From Marinobacterium sp. (GTDB taxonomy: Bacteria; Pseudomonadota; Gammaproteobacteria; Pseudomonadales; Balneatricaceae), in NCBI GenBank assembly GCA_030602245.1, contig JAUWAC010000009.1, positions 27,906 through 91,905 of the forward strand: a stretch of 64,000 nucleotides of DNA, written 5' to 3'. Both the position numbers and the translations under genes were made by a program. Positions 33,132 through 46,105 of this stretch are shown piece by piece; positions within the stretch are counted from its first letter, which is position 1; each line of letters begins with the position of its first letter. The notes beneath the pieces are model-generated. The model was not told the DNA's origin and did not search any database. It worked only from the letters and a program-made list of their open reading frames with translations.

Positions 33132-35501
33132 TTACGCCTTCGCCTTCGCGATCTCACGCAGCCGTTTGACGATCTGTGCGCCCATGCTGCGCTGGGTGAA
33201 GTGCCCATCCTCCTTCAGGCGTCCTGCCGGCTTGCCGGTCAGAATCTCCAGGCACTCATCGACGGTCGCCACCGCCAGCACCCGGAACTGGCCGTCGCGC
33301 ACCGCGTCCACGACCTCACGCTTGAGCATCAGGTTGCGCACGTTCGCGCGCGGGATGATGACACCCTGCTTGCCGGTCAGGCCGCGGGTCTGGCAGAGCC
33401 GGAAAAAGCCTTCGATCTTCTCGTTGACCCCGCCGATCGCCTGCACCTCGCCATACTGGTTGATGGAACCGGTCAGTGCATACTGCTGGCGGATCGGGAT
33501 ATGTGTCAGGGCCGAGATCAGGGTACAGATCTCGGCCAGCGATGCACTGTCGCCGTCGATGTAGCCGTAGGACTGCTCGAGTGCAATGCTGGCCGACAGC
33601 GTCAGCGGAAAATCGCGCGCGTACTTGTGGCCAAGATAGCCGGACAGAATCAGCACGCCTTTGGAGTGAATCGGCTGACCCAGCGCGACTTCACGCTCGA
33701 TATCGACAATGCCACGGGTACCGGGGTGTACCGTGGCCGTAATCCGGGCCGGGGTGCCGAAGGCGACATCGCCGACCTGCAATACGGTCAGACCGTTCGA
33801 TTTCCCGACCGCTTCGCCGTCGGTATCGATCAGCACGGTTTCGTTGAGGATGCCGTCGAGGATCTTCTGCGCCAGCCGTCCGGTGCGTTTTTCCTTCGCG
33901 GCGAGGGCATGTTCCACGTGGATCGCATTGATCAGCTCGTCGCCGTTCTGCTTGCGCCGGTAATCGGCCTCACAGAGCAGGTCGACCAGCTCGCCGATAT
34001 GCGCCGACAGCAGCTCCTGATCCTCGGCCAGCCGTGAACTGTGTTCCACCAGCCGCGCGACACCTTCGCGGGTCAGCGGGGCCAGATTCTCTTCGCTGGC
34101 CAGGGTCTTCATCAGGCGCGCGTACTGGCGGATCGAGTGTGGGCTGCGCTTCACGTCCTCGTCGAAATCAACAACCACCCGGAACATCTTTTCGAAGTCG
34201 TGATCCAGCTCCTGCAGCAGGTAGTAGGTGTCGCGACCGCCGATCAGGACGATTTTGACATCCAGCGGTACCGGCTCCGGATTCAGCGTGATGGTCGTCA
34301 GGCCGGTGTATTCATTCACCGGGTTCTCGATGCGGATCTCATGCGCCTTCAATGCCCGCTTCAGCGCACCGTAGACAAACGGCTGCTCGAGCAGTTTTTC
34401 CGCTTCCAGTACCAGATAGCCGCCGTTGGCGCGGTGCAGGGCACCGGAGCGAATGAGCTGATAGTTGGTCACCATCGCGCCCATTTCGCTGGTGTACTCG
34501 ATGCGGCCAAACAGGTTGTCATAGCTCGGATGTGCTTCGAACACCACCGGGGCGCCTTTGGTCTTGTCGTTGTCGACCAGCACGTTGACGCCATAGTTCT
34601 CTTCCAGCCAGGCCCGGCGGGCCGCGTCGGTTTTCGCTTCTACCGCCCCATCGGCCACCAGCTCGGCGCCGTTCTTGACCAGATCCCGTTCCATCGCCGC
34701 CAGATAGGCCGGCACGCCGGACAGGTTGGTATAGCGTTCTTTCAGTGCCTGTATCAACGGGGAGACCGCCTGTCGCGCGGTATCGTGTTCAAGCGTACGG
34801 AGCTGCTCCGCGGCTTCGCGGCGCCATTTCGGCAGCTCGGTGAGGTGATCGTTCAGCAGATCCTCGAGCTCCGCGATATTGCGCTGAAACGCCTCACGCT
34901 CCTCCTCGGGCAGCGCCGAGAACTGCGCCTCATCCATCGCCTGACCGTTAGCGACCGGCGTGAAGCCGATCTGTCCGGCATCCCGGTACACCGCAATGCT
35001 GTACTCGCGCCCGCGCTTTTCGACCACTTCGACCGCATCGTCGTAATGGCGATTGAAGTCACGTTCGATACGCGCTTTGAGCCGCTGGTACGCCGGACTC
35101 TCGAACGCGGCCGGCAGCTCGTTGAGGATGTCATCGAACAGGCGCCCCAGATCACGCCGGAAGCGCGCGGCCTTACCGGCCGGCAGTTTCAGGATCTGCG
35201 GGTAGCGGCTGTCGCTGAGATTGTTCAGATAGCACCAGTCATAGGGCTTGTGCTGTTTTTTGGCCACGTTGCGCAGGTTGACCATCGCGAACGAGAAACG
35301 GCCGGTATGGGGATTACCCATGACGAAGAGGTTGTAGCCGGGGCGCTGCATGCCAACCCCGAACTCCATCGCTTCCAGTGCCCGCTCCTGACCAAAGAAG
35401 CCGGTGAAGGGTTCCAGCGTTTCGGTGGTACGAAAGGGGAGCAGATCGGTATCGCAGCTGCGATAGAGCGCCTCGGGTGAAAGTGGAGTGTGCTTATCCA
35501 T
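33132..35501 (-). CDS. Lon-like ATP-dependent protease (LonB/LonH family)
   Basis: A 789-residue protein with an AAA-like N-terminal part (AAA_32) and a C-terminal Lon serine-lysine protease domain. The catalytic Ser is in DGDSASLAEICTL and the Lys in GGVNEKIEGFF. At the Walker A position there is VMGNPHTGRFSF, without the usual GK[ST], so nucleotide handling may differ; Walker B-like residues lie around NGGYLVLEAEKLL. Members degrade damaged proteins. It is convergent with the DUF1513 gene across a 147-bp gap that has no obvious gene. Confidence 0.9.
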   Translation of the reverse strand: MDKHTPLSPEALYRSCDTDLLPFRTTETLEPFTGFFGQERALEAMEFGVGMQRPGYNLFVMGNPHTGRFSFAMVNLRNVAKKQHKPYDWCYLNNLSDSRYPQILKLPAGKAARFRRDLGRLFDDILNELPAAFESPAYQRLKARIERDFNRHYDDAVEVVEKRGREYSIAVYRDAGQIGFTPVANGQAMDEAQFSALPEEEREAFQRNIAELEDLLNDHLTELPKWRREAAEQLRTLEHDTARQAVSPLIQALKERYTNLSGVPAYLAAMERDLVKNGAELVADGAVEAKTDAARRAWLEENYGVNVLVDNDKTKGAPVVFEAHPSYDNLFGRIEYTSEMGAMVTNYQLIRSGALHRANGGYLVLEAEKLLEQPFVYGALKRALKAHEIRIENPVNEYTGLTTITLNPEPVPLDVKIVLIGGRDTYYLLQELDHDFEKMFRVVVDFDEDVKRSPHSIRQYARLMKTLASEENLAPLTREGVARLVEHSSRLAEDQELLSAHIGELVDLLCEADYRRKQNGDELINAIHVEHALAAKEKRTGRLAQKILDGILNETVLIDTDGEAVGKSNGLTVLQVGDVAFGTPARITATVHPGTRGIVDIEREVALGQPIHSKGVLILSGYLGHKYARDFPLTLSASIALEQSYGYIDGDSASLAEICTLISALTHIPIRQQYALTGSINQYGEVQAIGGVNEKIEGFFRLCQTRGLTGKQGVIIPRANVRNLMLKREVVDAVRDGQFRVLAVATVDECLEILTGKPAGRLKEDGHFTQRSMGAQIVKRLREIAKAKA

Positions 35502-35630
35502 ACGACAGACCCACGGCAGAGAGTTTCACCCCGTTATACCGCCCAAGGCTTTGATTGCGCAAGGGAAGCGGCAAACAATGCCGGCATGCCGCGGGGGTCT
35601 GTCATCATCTGCGCGTGTCTTGATGCGGCC

Positions 35631-37959
<2,329 letters not shown>

Positions 37960-38035
37960 GCTTGCTACTCCAGAATCGAAAGCAGGCAAACTAGCGGCTC
38001 CTTGCACGCTTTGCAACTGCTGCGGCCGGCGCCGC

Positions 38036-39130
38036 TCAGGCGATCCGCTGGATATAGCCGCCGCGCAGCTCCACCTTGCCCTCCAGCTCGAGACGCATCA
38101 GGGCGGTCTGCAATTCAGCAGCGGCCATCCCCGTTGCCGCTGCAATGTGATCGAACGGCAGGGGTTCGAATGGAATCTGCGCCAGCAACGGGTCTGCCGC
38201 GTCAGCCTCTTCGACTGGGTCGGCAGGTGGTTCAACAAAGGTACCGAGCAACGGCGCCAGCTCCGCCAGAATGTCGCGACTGCTTTCGACCAGCAGCGCG
38301 CCCTCACGTATCAACGCATGGCAGCCACGGCTCATCGGATTATGAATCGACCCCGGCAGGGCGAACACTTCCCGCCCCTGTTCAAGCGCCTGACGCGCGG
38401 TGATCAGCGAACCGCTTTTCAGCGCAGCTTCAACCACCAGCGTGCCCACCGACAGGCCACTGATGATGCGATTGCGACGCGGGAAGTTCTGTTGCAGCGG
38501 CCGGGTGCCCGGCGGATATTCGGTCAGCAGCGTGCCGCCACCGTCCAGTATCTGCTCCGCCAGGCGGGAATTGGCACGGGGGTAGCGAATATCAAGCCCG
38601 GTACCGAGCACCGCCAGCGTCGGCCGCCCCTGATCCACGGCGGCCTGATGCGCCGCCGCATCAATGCCGCGCGCCAGTCCGCTGGTAATCACCAGACCAC
38701 CGGCGGCGAGATCGACACAGAAACGATAGGCCTGAGCGACACCACCCCGACTGGCATGCCGACTGCCGACCACCGCCAGTTGCGGCAGGCCCGGCAGCTC
38801 GACGGCACCGGCCAGCCACAGCAGCGCCGGTGGATCAGCGATTTCGCGTAGCAGCTGCGGATAGCGGGCATCGTCGAACGTCAGCAGGTGCCAGCCATTA
38901 CGCTCGGCCAGCTCGGCAAGACGGCAGGCTTCGCGATACAGGTTGCCCTTGCGTTGATAGTCGCGGATGGCGGCCTGTGCCGGCGCCCGCAGCGACAGCT
39001 GTGAAGGGTATTCGAAGTGAGGGTCAAGCAGTTGCGGTGCCGCAATCCCTTCCTGACGCAGACGGTGCAGCGTCACGGGGCCGATCCCGGGCAGCAGGGT
39101 TGCGGCGATCCAGTCCCTTGGATCGCCCAT
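38036..39130 (-). CDS. dprA: DNA-processing protein DprA (Smf)
   Basis: A 364-residue protein that loads RecA on incoming single-stranded DNA during transformation. The N-terminal helix-hairpin region is LLPGIGPVTLHRLRQ; the Rossmann-like core includes LAVVGSRHASRGG, ITSGLARGIDAAAH and LAVLGTGLDIRYP; a C-terminal winged helix ends the protein. The ATG at 39130 has AGGA eight bases upstream; ATG at 39136 is an alternative. It lies 13 bp after the LysM gene on the same strand. Its presence with an exported ligase is compatible with DNA uptake. Confidence 0.94.
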   Translation of the reverse strand: MGDPRDWIAATLLPGIGPVTLHRLRQEGIAAPQLLDPHFEYPSQLSLRAPAQAAIRDYQRKGNLYREACRLAELAERNGWHLLTFDDARYPQLLREIADPPALLWLAGAVELPGLPQLAVVGSRHASRGGVAQAYRFCVDLAAGGLVITSGLARGIDAAAHQAAVDQGRPTLAVLGTGLDIRYPRANSRLAEQILDGGGTLLTEYPPGTRPLQQNFPRRNRIISGLSVGTLVVEAALKSGSLITARQALEQGREVFALPGSIHNPMSRGCHALIREGALLVESSRDILAELAPLLGTFVEPPADPVEEADAADPLLAQIPFEPLPFDHIAAATGMAAAELQTALMRLELEGKVELRGGYIQRIA

Positions 39131-39143
39131 GGTCATTATCCTG

Positions 39144-40184
39144 TCAGGGGGCGCGCAGGTGATCGCCGACGGTCATCACGTTGGTCGCGCGCATCACGAG
39201 ACCGTAGCTGACCTTGTCGAACACCTTGAACACCATCAGTTCGCCCGCACGTTCGGAGGGCAGCTGTACCGTCTCACCGGTAACCGGATCCTTGATCCTC
39301 TCACCGCGGTTGTAGACGGCGAACACGTTGCCCACCTCAACGCCTTCACGGGCGCCGATATTCAGCGCGACCGCATCGAACTGACCGATATTGGCCACGC
39401 CACCGAGCACGTCGAGGATCAGTGCGTCCTCAAGTTCCGGACCGGGCGAGGGGTAGAACACCGATTCGATGCGGCTCTCGTCATTCGGCAGCACGCGATC
39501 GCGGATGCGAACCTCCTCCTTGGAGTCCATCAGCTCGATCGTCAGCACCTGTGTATCCGGCTCCCGCGCCATAATGCGGCCATGCGCGACCTTGTACAAC
39601 TCGTAACCCAACAACTCGTCGGTTATCGGGTCACGGTAGGCGCGGGCCGGGCGGAACAGGCTCTGCAATGAGATGTTTTCCACCGGTTCGCCTCGGGCGT
39701 AGACGCGATCGCCGGCGCCGGCGATGATGCGTTCGTTCTTGCCACCGATCACGTAGGGCGCGGTTTCAAGCAGATCCTGATCGACCACCAGATTGTCGTT
39801 GAGGAAGCCAACCACGTCGCGCAACGGAATCGCGGGAATCGCACGATCCAGCGGTGTCACACGTGCCGTCGGGCTGAGCTTGCGTACGCCACGGCGCAGA
39901 CTCAGACGGGGCTGACCGTCGACCCAGGTCAGGTAGATGATGTCACCGGGGTAGATCAGGTGGGGATTGTCGATCTGCGGATTGACGTCCCAGACATCCG
40001 GCCATCGCCATGGCGATTTCAGAAACCGCCCGGAGATGTCCCACAGGGTGTCGCCCTTGACGACAACGTATTCGGTCGGATGCCCATCAGCCAACACGAT
40101 TCGGTCCTTACGGACCTCTGCCTGTGCCGGACTGCCGAGCAGCAGGCAGGCCGCCGTCAGCGTTGCGCAAAGCAATCGGTTCAT
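39144..40184 (-). CDS. LysM-domain exported protein
   Basis: A 346-residue secreted protein with a leader (LLCATLTAACLLLGSPAQA) followed by a LysM domain (YVVVKGDTLWDISGRFLKSP, then VWDVNPQI and IYPGDIIYL) that should bind peptidoglycan. The remainder is beta-rich without a recognised catalytic motif. The homologue of this gene precedes dprA in Pseudomonas and relatives. Likely envelope-associated; the exact role is unknown. Confidence 0.9.
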   Translation of the reverse strand: MNRLLCATLTAACLLLGSPAQAEVRKDRIVLADGHPTEYVVVKGDTLWDISGRFLKSPWRWPDVWDVNPQIDNPHLIYPGDIIYLTWVDGQPRLSLRRGVRKLSPTARVTPLDRAIPAIPLRDVVGFLNDNLVVDQDLLETAPYVIGGKNERIIAGAGDRVYARGEPVENISLQSLFRPARAYRDPITDELLGYELYKVAHGRIMAREPDTQVLTIELMDSKEEVRIRDRVLPNDESRIESVFYPSPGPELEDALILDVLGGVANIGQFDAVALNIGAREGVEVGNVFAVYNRGERIKDPVTGETVQLPSERAGELMVFKVFDKVSYGLVMRATNVMTVGDHLRAP

Positions 40185-40343
40185 GGTTCAGTTCCCTTGT
40201 AACGCAAACAACCTCCGCATCCCGCCCTGGCTGGCAGTTCAAAGGCGTCTGAGCATGCATTGGACGAGTTAATCAGTATAATAGGATCAACCCGTCATTT
40301 CTTCATTCGACAACCCGGTCGAACGCCTGTTTAAGCAGATATT

Positions 40344-40856
40344 ATGTCCAAGCTCAAGATTCTCGAATTTCCCGATCCCCGCCTGCGCACCATCGCCGAG
40401 CCGGTCGAGCAGGTCGATGACAGCATTCGCACGCTGATCGACGACATGTTCGAAACCATGTACGACGCGCCCGGCATCGGGCTCGCCGCGACCCAGGTCA
40501 ACGTCCATAAGCGCGTGGTCACGATCGACCTGTCGGAGGACCAGTCAGAGCCGCTGGCGCTGATCAACCCCGAATATACGGTACTGGACGAGACACTTGA
40601 AGAGATGCAGGAAGGTTGCCTGTCGGTTCCGGGCTTCTTCGACAACGTCACCCGGCCGCAGCGGATTCAGGTCACCTCGCTGGATCGTGACGGCAACGAG
40701 CAGAATTTCATCGCCGACGGGCTGCTCGCCGTCTGCATCCAGCACGAGCTGGACCACCTCAACGGCAAGCTGTTCGTCGACTATCTGTCGGCGCTGAAAC
40801 GCAACCGCATCCGCGGCAAGCTGGAGAAGAAGCACCGCCTCGAGGCGAGCAGCTGA
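40344..40856 (+). CDS. def: Peptide deformylase
   Basis: A 170-residue metalloenzyme removing the formyl group from nascent proteins. All three motifs are intact: [17 protein letters not shown] with the metal Cys, and QHELDHLNG with two His and the catalytic Glu. A TATAAT at 40277-40282 with no clear -35 is the likely -10. It is divergent from the LysM gene and ends at its own strong terminator, so fmt, the usual partner, is transcribed separately. Confidence 0.97.
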   Translation: MSKLKILEFPDPRLRTIAEPVEQVDDSIRTLIDDMFETMYDAPGIGLAATQVNVHKRVVTIDLSEDQSEPLALINPEYTVLDETLEEMQEGCLSVPGFFDNVTRPQRIQVTSLDRDGNEQNFIADGLLAVCIQHELDHLNGKLFVDYLSALKRNRIRGKLEKKHRLEASS

Positions 40857-40875
40857 CCACGACAGCGCTTTGATG

Positions 40876-40908
40876 ACAGGTTTGCTCCGGCAAACCTGTT
40901 TTTGTTTG
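40876..40908 (+). terminator. Rho-independent terminator between def and fmt
   Basis: ACAGGTTTGC (40876-40885) pairs perfectly with GCAAACCTGT (40890-40899) around TCCG, followed by a T-rich tail. It should separate def from the fmt-rsmB-trkA-trkH group. Confidence 0.92.
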
Positions 40909-40933
40909 GATCAGACCCGAGACCGCCGTAACC

Positions 40934-41884
40934 ATGTCGAGTACACCTCTGCGTATCGTCTTTGCCGGCACCCCCGACTTTGCCGCCGCCAGTCTTGCAG
41001 CCCTGCTGAACACCGAGCATCAGATTGTCGCCGTCTACACCCAGCCGGACCGGCCCGCCGGCCGTGGCCGCAAGCTCAGCGCCAGCCCGGTCAAGCGTCT
41101 CGCGCTTGAGCATGATCTGCCGGTGTTTCAGCCCACCAGCCTGCGCAACGCCGAGGCACAGCACGCGCTGGCCGCACTGCAACCTGATCTGATGATCGTC
41201 GTCGCCTACGGTCTGCTGCTGCCGCAGGCGGTGCTCGATATCCCGCGCCTGGGCTGCATCAACGTCCACGCGTCACTGCTGCCGCGCTGGCGCGGTGCCG
41301 CGCCGATCCACCGGGCGCTGCTGGCCGGCGATGAGGAAACCGGGATTACGATCATGCAGATGGAGGCAGGGCTCGACACCGGCCCGATGCTGCGCATCGC
41401 GCGCTGCCCAATCGAACCGACCGACACCAGCGGCGCGCTGCACGACCGTCTGGCGGCACTCGGTGCCGAGACGCTGGTGGCGACGCTGGCACCGCTGGCC
41501 AACGGTGAGATCAGCGCGCAGCCGCAGGATGACGCCCTCGCCACCTACGCCCACAAGCTGGAAAAACGCGAGGGCGCCATCGACTGGAACGCTCCCGCCC
41601 CTGAGCTGGCCCGTCAGGTACGCGGCCTGAACCCCTGGCCGGTGGCCTACACTGAACTGGACGGGCAGACGTTGCGGGTATGGCAGGCACAGGCGGAACC
41701 CGGGGCATGCACCGCGGCACCGGGCACAATTCTCGAGCAGCGCCGCGACGCCCTGGTCGTTGCGACCGGAGATGGCCACCTGTGCCTGACTCAGCTGCAG
41801 CTGCCCGGCGGTAAACCGATCTCCGTCGCCGCGCTACTCAATGCGCACCGCGACCGCTTTGCACCGGGTACCCGACTGGGATAA
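40934..41884 (+). CDS. fmt: Methionyl-tRNA formyltransferase
   Basis: A 316-residue enzyme that formylates initiator Met-tRNA with 10-formyl-THF. The N-terminal Rossmann domain starts IVFAGTPDFAAASLAALL; the catalytic Asn-His lies in GCINVHASLLPRWRGAAPI and the Asp in EAGLDTGPML. The C-terminal OB-like tRNA-binding domain begins around WNAPAPELARQVRGLNPWP. It is followed by rsmB after 4 bp. Confidence 0.97.
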   Translation: MSSTPLRIVFAGTPDFAAASLAALLNTEHQIVAVYTQPDRPAGRGRKLSASPVKRLALEHDLPVFQPTSLRNAEAQHALAALQPDLMIVVAYGLLLPQAVLDIPRLGCINVHASLLPRWRGAAPIHRALLAGDEETGITIMQMEAGLDTGPMLRIARCPIEPTDTSGALHDRLAALGAETLVATLAPLANGEISAQPQDDALATYAHKLEKREGAIDWNAPAPELARQVRGLNPWPVAYTELDGQTLRVWQAQAEPGACTAAPGTILEQRRDALVVATGDGHLCLTQLQLPGGKPISVAALLNAHRDRFAPGTRLG

Positions 41885-41888
41885 GACG

Positions 41889-43241
41889 ATGAATCTCCGC
41901 GCCCAAGCCGCCAACGTACTGGCACCGCTGCTGAACCACCGCGGCTCACTCAAATCGCAGCTGCCGCAGGCGCTGGCTCACTGCGACGAACGCGACCGGA
42001 GCCTGCTGCGCCAGCTCTGTTATGGCACCGCTCGCGACCTCTGTCGCCTCGATGCGATCGCCCAGCATCTGCTCAAGCGCCCGTTCAAGACCGCGGATCA
42101 GGATGTCCACGCGCTGCTGCTTGTCGGTCTCTACCAGCTGCGCAGCCTGCGCATCCCGCCCCATGCGGCGGTCAGCGAGACAGTCTCGGCCGCCGCCGAG
42201 ATCGAAAAACCCTGGGCCGCCAAGCTGCTGAATGCCATTCTGCGGCGCTACCAGCGCGAACAGGCCGAGATCGAGGCCCGCCTCGAGCACGACGAGTCGT
42301 TCCGCTGGAACCACCCGCAGTGGATGATCGACAAGCTGCGCGGCAACTGGCCGCAACAGTGGCAGACAATCCTCGCCGCAAACGATATCCCGGGGCCGAT
42401 GACACTGCGCGTTAATAAGCGCTTACTTTCGCTCGAGGAGGCGGTTAATCATTTGCGTGCTGCCGGCCTGACCGGGGAACCCTGCACCGGCTGTGATAGC
42501 GCGATTCAGCTGCGCGAGGCGGTCGATACCCACCGCATCCCGGGCTTCGCCGACGGCGCATTCAGTGTGCAGGACGAAGCCGCGCAATATGCCAACCAGT
42601 TGTTGGCCCCGGCACCCGGTCACCGGGTACTCGATGCCTGTGCCGCACCCGGCGGTAAGCTGTGCCATCTGCTCGAAGCCAACCCGGGCATTGGCGAAGT
42701 CGTCGCCGTCGAGATGGAGCCGGCACGGATCGAGCGCCTGCGCGACAACCTTGAGCGCTTGCAGCTGTCGCACGAGTGTGTGCTGCACCTGGGCGATGCC
42801 GGTGCCGCCGACTGGTGGGATGGTGTGCCGTTCGACCGCATTCTGGTCGATGCCCCCTGCAGCGGCAGCGGCGTCATTCGCCGCAACCCCGACATCAAGC
42901 TGCTGCGACGTAACGAAGATCTGCTGGCACTGGCCAGTCTGCAGTTGCGCATCCTCGAGAACCTGTGGTCGATGCTCAAGCCCGGCGGACGGTTGCTCTA
43001 TGCCACCTGTTCCGTATTCCCGCAGGAGAATGAGCGCATCATCGAGCGCTTTGTTAAACTCCACGCCGACGCGCGCCCGGCACCCGTGCCCCTGACGACC
43101 GGTGTCGCCCGCCCGTTCGGCCATCAGCTGTTCCCGACACCGGACGGCCATGACGGCTTTTTCTACGCAATTCTGGACAAACAGTCCGCCACAGCCGCGT
43201 CCGACAGTGCTGCGGGTGACGCAGACAGAGGCTCTGAATGA
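41889..43241 (+). CDS. rsmB: 16S rRNA (cytosine-967-C5)-methyltransferase
   Basis: A 450-residue enzyme with an N-terminal NusB-like RNA-binding domain ([20 protein letters not shown] and the [11 protein letters not shown] helix) and a C-terminal SAM-dependent domain. SAM is bound by [33 protein letters not shown] and [14 protein letters not shown] carry the two catalytic cysteines. The start at 41889 was chosen over 41841, which overlaps fmt. Its stop overlaps the trkA start by four bases. Confidence 0.96.
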   Translation: MNLRAQAANVLAPLLNHRGSLKSQLPQALAHCDERDRSLLRQLCYGTARDLCRLDAIAQHLLKRPFKTADQDVHALLLVGLYQLRSLRIPPHAAVSETVSAAAEIEKPWAAKLLNAILRRYQREQAEIEARLEHDESFRWNHPQWMIDKLRGNWPQQWQTILAANDIPGPMTLRVNKRLLSLEEAVNHLRAAGLTGEPCTGCDSAIQLREAVDTHRIPGFADGAFSVQDEAAQYANQLLAPAPGHRVLDACAAPGGKLCHLLEANPGIGEVVAVEMEPARIERLRDNLERLQLSHECVLHLGDAGAADWWDGVPFDRILVDAPCSGSGVIRRNPDIKLLRRNEDLLALASLQLRILENLWSMLKPGGRLLYATCSVFPQENERIIERFVKLHADARPAPVPLTTGVARPFGHQLFPTPDGHDGFFYAILDKQSATAASDSAAGDADRGSE

Positions 43242-44614
43242 AGATCATTATTCTTGGCGCCGGCCAGGTCGGCGGCTCTCTGGCCGATCATCTGGCCAAC
43301 GAAGCCAACGACATCACGGTCGTCGATACCGATACCAGCCGCCTGCGCGAGCTGCAGGACCGACTCGATATTCGCACCATCGAAGGCAAGGCCTCGCACC
43401 CGAGCGTGCTGGAGGATGCCGGTGCGCGCGATGCCGACATGCTGATCGCCGTCACCAACAGTGACGAGGTCAACATGATCGCCTGTCAGGTGGCGCAGAC
43501 ACTGTTCAACGTACCGACCAAGATCGCCCGCGTGCGCGAGCATGACTACCTGCAGCAGAACAAGGCGATCTTCGGCAACGAAGCGATCCCGATCGACGTA
43601 CTGATCAGCCCGGAAGAGCTGGTCACGATGCACATCAAGCGGATGATCCAGCACCCCGGCGCACTGCAGGTACTCGATTTTGCCCAGGGTCAGGCGCAGC
43701 TGGTCGCGGTGCGCGCCTACTACGGCGGCCCGCTGGTCGGCCGCGAGATCGCCTACCTGCGCGCACACATGCCGAAGGTGGATACCCGCGTCGCCGCGAT
43801 TTTCCGCCAGGACCGCCCGATCATTCCGAAAGGGGATACGGTCATCGAAGCCGATGACGAAGTCTTCTTCATTGCCGCCCGACGCGATATCCGGGCGGTC
43901 ATGAGCGAGCTGCGCCGCCTTGATAATCCCTACAAGCGGATCATGATCGCCGGCGGCGGCAATATCGGCGCCCGGCTGGCCGAATCGATCGAGGACCAGT
44001 TCCAGGTCAAGATCATCGAGCGCAACATCAACCGCTGCAACCAGCTGGCCCGCAACCTGGACAACACCATCGTGCTGCATGGCAGCGCCTCTGATCGCGA
44101 GCTGCTGCTGGAGGAAAACATCGAGGACACCGATGTGTTCTGCGCGCTGACCAACGACGACGAGGCCAACATCATGGCCTCGATGCTGGCCAAGCGACTG
44201 GGCGTACGCACGGTGATGACACTGATCAACAACCCGGCCTATGTGGAGCTGGTGCAGGGCGGGGCGATCGATATCGCGATCTCACCGCAACAGACCACAA
44301 TCGGCGCACTGCTGACCCACGTCCGCCGCGGTGATGTTGCCGCGGTGCACTCACTGCGCCGCGGTGCAGCGGAAGCGCTCGAGGCGGTGGCCCACGGCGA
44401 TCCGCGCAGCTCCAAGGTGGTCGGGCGCACGATCGAAGAGATTCCGCTGCCGCCGGGTGCAACCATTGGCGCGATTATCCGCAAGGACGAGGTTCTGATC
44501 GCACACGACGATGTGGTGGTCGAAAACGGCGATCACGTCATCCTGTTCCTTGTCGACAACCGCCGTATCGGCGAGGTGGAACGCCTGTTCCAGGTCGGCC
44601 TGACCTTCTTCTGA
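43238..44614 (+). CDS. trkA: Trk system potassium uptake regulatory protein TrkA
   Basis: A 458-residue cytosolic protein with two RCK units, each with an NAD(H)-binding loop: [18 protein letters not shown] at the start and [18 protein letters not shown] near residue 232, each followed by a TrkA-C domain. It gates the TrkH channel, encoded 23 bp downstream. It overlaps rsmB by four bases, an arrangement conserved in pseudomonads. Confidence 0.97.
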   Translation: MKIIILGAGQVGGSLADHLANEANDITVVDTDTSRLRELQDRLDIRTIEGKASHPSVLEDAGARDADMLIAVTNSDEVNMIACQVAQTLFNVPTKIARVREHDYLQQNKAIFGNEAIPIDVLISPEELVTMHIKRMIQHPGALQVLDFAQGQAQLVAVRAYYGGPLVGREIAYLRAHMPKVDTRVAAIFRQDRPIIPKGDTVIEADDEVFFIAARRDIRAVMSELRRLDNPYKRIMIAGGGNIGARLAESIEDQFQVKIIERNINRCNQLARNLDNTIVLHGSASDRELLLEENIEDTDVFCALTNDDEANIMASMLAKRLGVRTVMTLINNPAYVELVQGGAIDIAISPQQTTIGALLTHVRRGDVAAVHSLRRGAAEALEAVAHGDPRSSKVVGRTIEEIPLPPGATIGAIIRKDEVLIAHDDVVVENGDHVILFLVDNRRIGEVERLFQVGLTFF

Positions 44615-44637
44615 CGGATTCGCACAGGGACTGATCG

Positions 44638-46086
44638 ATGCATTTCAGGATCATACTGCGCATACTCGGCATCCTGCTGATGGTATTCAGTACCACCCAG
44701 CTGCCGCCGATCGGTGTCTCGCTGTTCTACAACGACGGCGCGGCGCACGCCTTTGCCATCGCCTTTGCGCTGACGCTCGCCATCGGGTTCATCATCTGGC
44801 TGCCGGTGCGCGGCGTTCAGCAGGATCTGCGCACCCGCGACGGCTTCCTGATTACGGCGCTGTTCTGGAGCGTCCTCGGGCTTGCCGGTTCGCTGCCGCT
44901 GCAACTGTCCGCCGCGCCGCACCTCAGCTTCACGGACGCCACCTTCGAGGCGCTGTCGGGCCTGACCACCACCGGTGCCACCGTCATGACCGGGCTCGAT
45001 ACGCTGCCGGAGTCGATGCGTTACTACCGTCAGCAGCTGCAGTGGCTCGGCGGCATGGGGATCATCGTGCTGGCGGTGGCGATTCTGCCGATGCTGGGTA
45101 TCGGTGGCATGCAGCTGTATCGTGCCGAAACGCCAGGCCCGGTGAAGGACACCAAGCTGACACCGCGTATCACCGAGACGGCAAAGGCGCTCTGGTATAT
45201 CTATCTCACGCTGACGATCGCCTGCGCGCTGGGCTACTGGCTGGCGGGCATGACACCGTTCGATGCGATCGGGCACAGCTTTGCCACCGTGGCCATCGGC
45301 GGCTTCTCCACCCATGATGCCAGCATCGGCTATTTCGATAATCCGGCCATCGAGATCATCGCGATCTTTTTCATGATCGTGTCGGGGGTCAATTTCGCGC
45401 TGCACTTCTTTGCCTGGCGCCAGCGCAGCCTGAAACACTACCTGCAGGACCCTGAGTTCAAGTTCTATATCAGTCTGCTGGTGTTCATCACCGTCGTGGC
45501 CTTCGTCGCGCTGACGCTGACGGCCACCTATGAGCCGCTGGAAAGCCTGCGTAAGGCCGCCTTCATGGTGGTCTCGGTTGCTACAACGACCGGCTTTGCC
45601 ACTGCTGACTTCGCACACTGGCCATCGATGCTGCCGTTCATGCTGTTCGTCGCGGCGTTTGTCGGCGGCTGCGCCTGCTCCACCGGCGGTGGCATGAAGG
45701 TGATCCGCGTGCTGCTGATTCTGAAGCAGGGACACCGCGAGGTCCTGCGTCTGATCCATCCCAACGCGGTGATTCCGGTCAAGCTCGGGCGGCGGCCGAT
45801 TTCAGACCCGGTTCTGGAGGCGGTGTGGGGCTTTTTCTCGGTCTACCTGCTGGTGTTCGTGATCATGCTGATCGCACTTCTGGGCACCGGGCTTGATCAG
45901 GTCACGGCCTGGTCGGCGGTCGGCGCCACACTGAACAACCTCGGCCCGGGACTGGGCGAAGTGTCTGCCCACTACGGCGACATCAATGACACCGCGAAGT
46001 GGATCCTGTGCCTGGCGATGCTGCTTGGGCGCCTGGAAGTCTTCACGCTGCTGGTGCTGCTGACCCCGGCATTCTGGCGCCGCTGA
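44638..46086 (+). CDS. trkH: Trk potassium transporter, membrane subunit TrkH
   Basis: A 482-residue membrane protein with about ten hydrophobic segments and four pore loops with TTTGATV, ATVAIGGFSTH, VATTTGFATADF and NNLGPGLGEV-type selectivity-filter sequences. It conducts K+ and works with TrkA. It is the last gene of fmt-rsmB-trkA-trkH and ends 19 bp from the convergent acyltransferase gene. Confidence 0.96.
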   Translation: MHFRIILRILGILLMVFSTTQLPPIGVSLFYNDGAAHAFAIAFALTLAIGFIIWLPVRGVQQDLRTRDGFLITALFWSVLGLAGSLPLQLSAAPHLSFTDATFEALSGLTTTGATVMTGLDTLPESMRYYRQQLQWLGGMGIIVLAVAILPMLGIGGMQLYRAETPGPVKDTKLTPRITETAKALWYIYLTLTIACALGYWLAGMTPFDAIGHSFATVAIGGFSTHDASIGYFDNPAIEIIAIFFMIVSGVNFALHFFAWRQRSLKHYLQDPEFKFYISLLVFITVVAFVALTLTATYEPLESLRKAAFMVVSVATTTGFATADFAHWPSMLPFMLFVAAFVGGCACSTGGGMKVIRVLLILKQGHREVLRLIHPNAVIPVKLGRRPISDPVLEAVWGFFSVYLLVFVIMLIALLGTGLDQVTAWSAVGATLNNLGPGLGEVSAHYGDINDTAKWILCLAMLLGRLEVFTLLVLLTPAFWRR

Positions 46087-46105
46087 TCCCAGCTGGCGCC
46101 TGCTC

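Noticed and set aside
34041..35480. 479-codon plus-strand frame over the Lon-like gene
   Set aside because: Antisense shadow of an unmistakable Lon-family protein; no recognisable domain and no ribosome-binding site.
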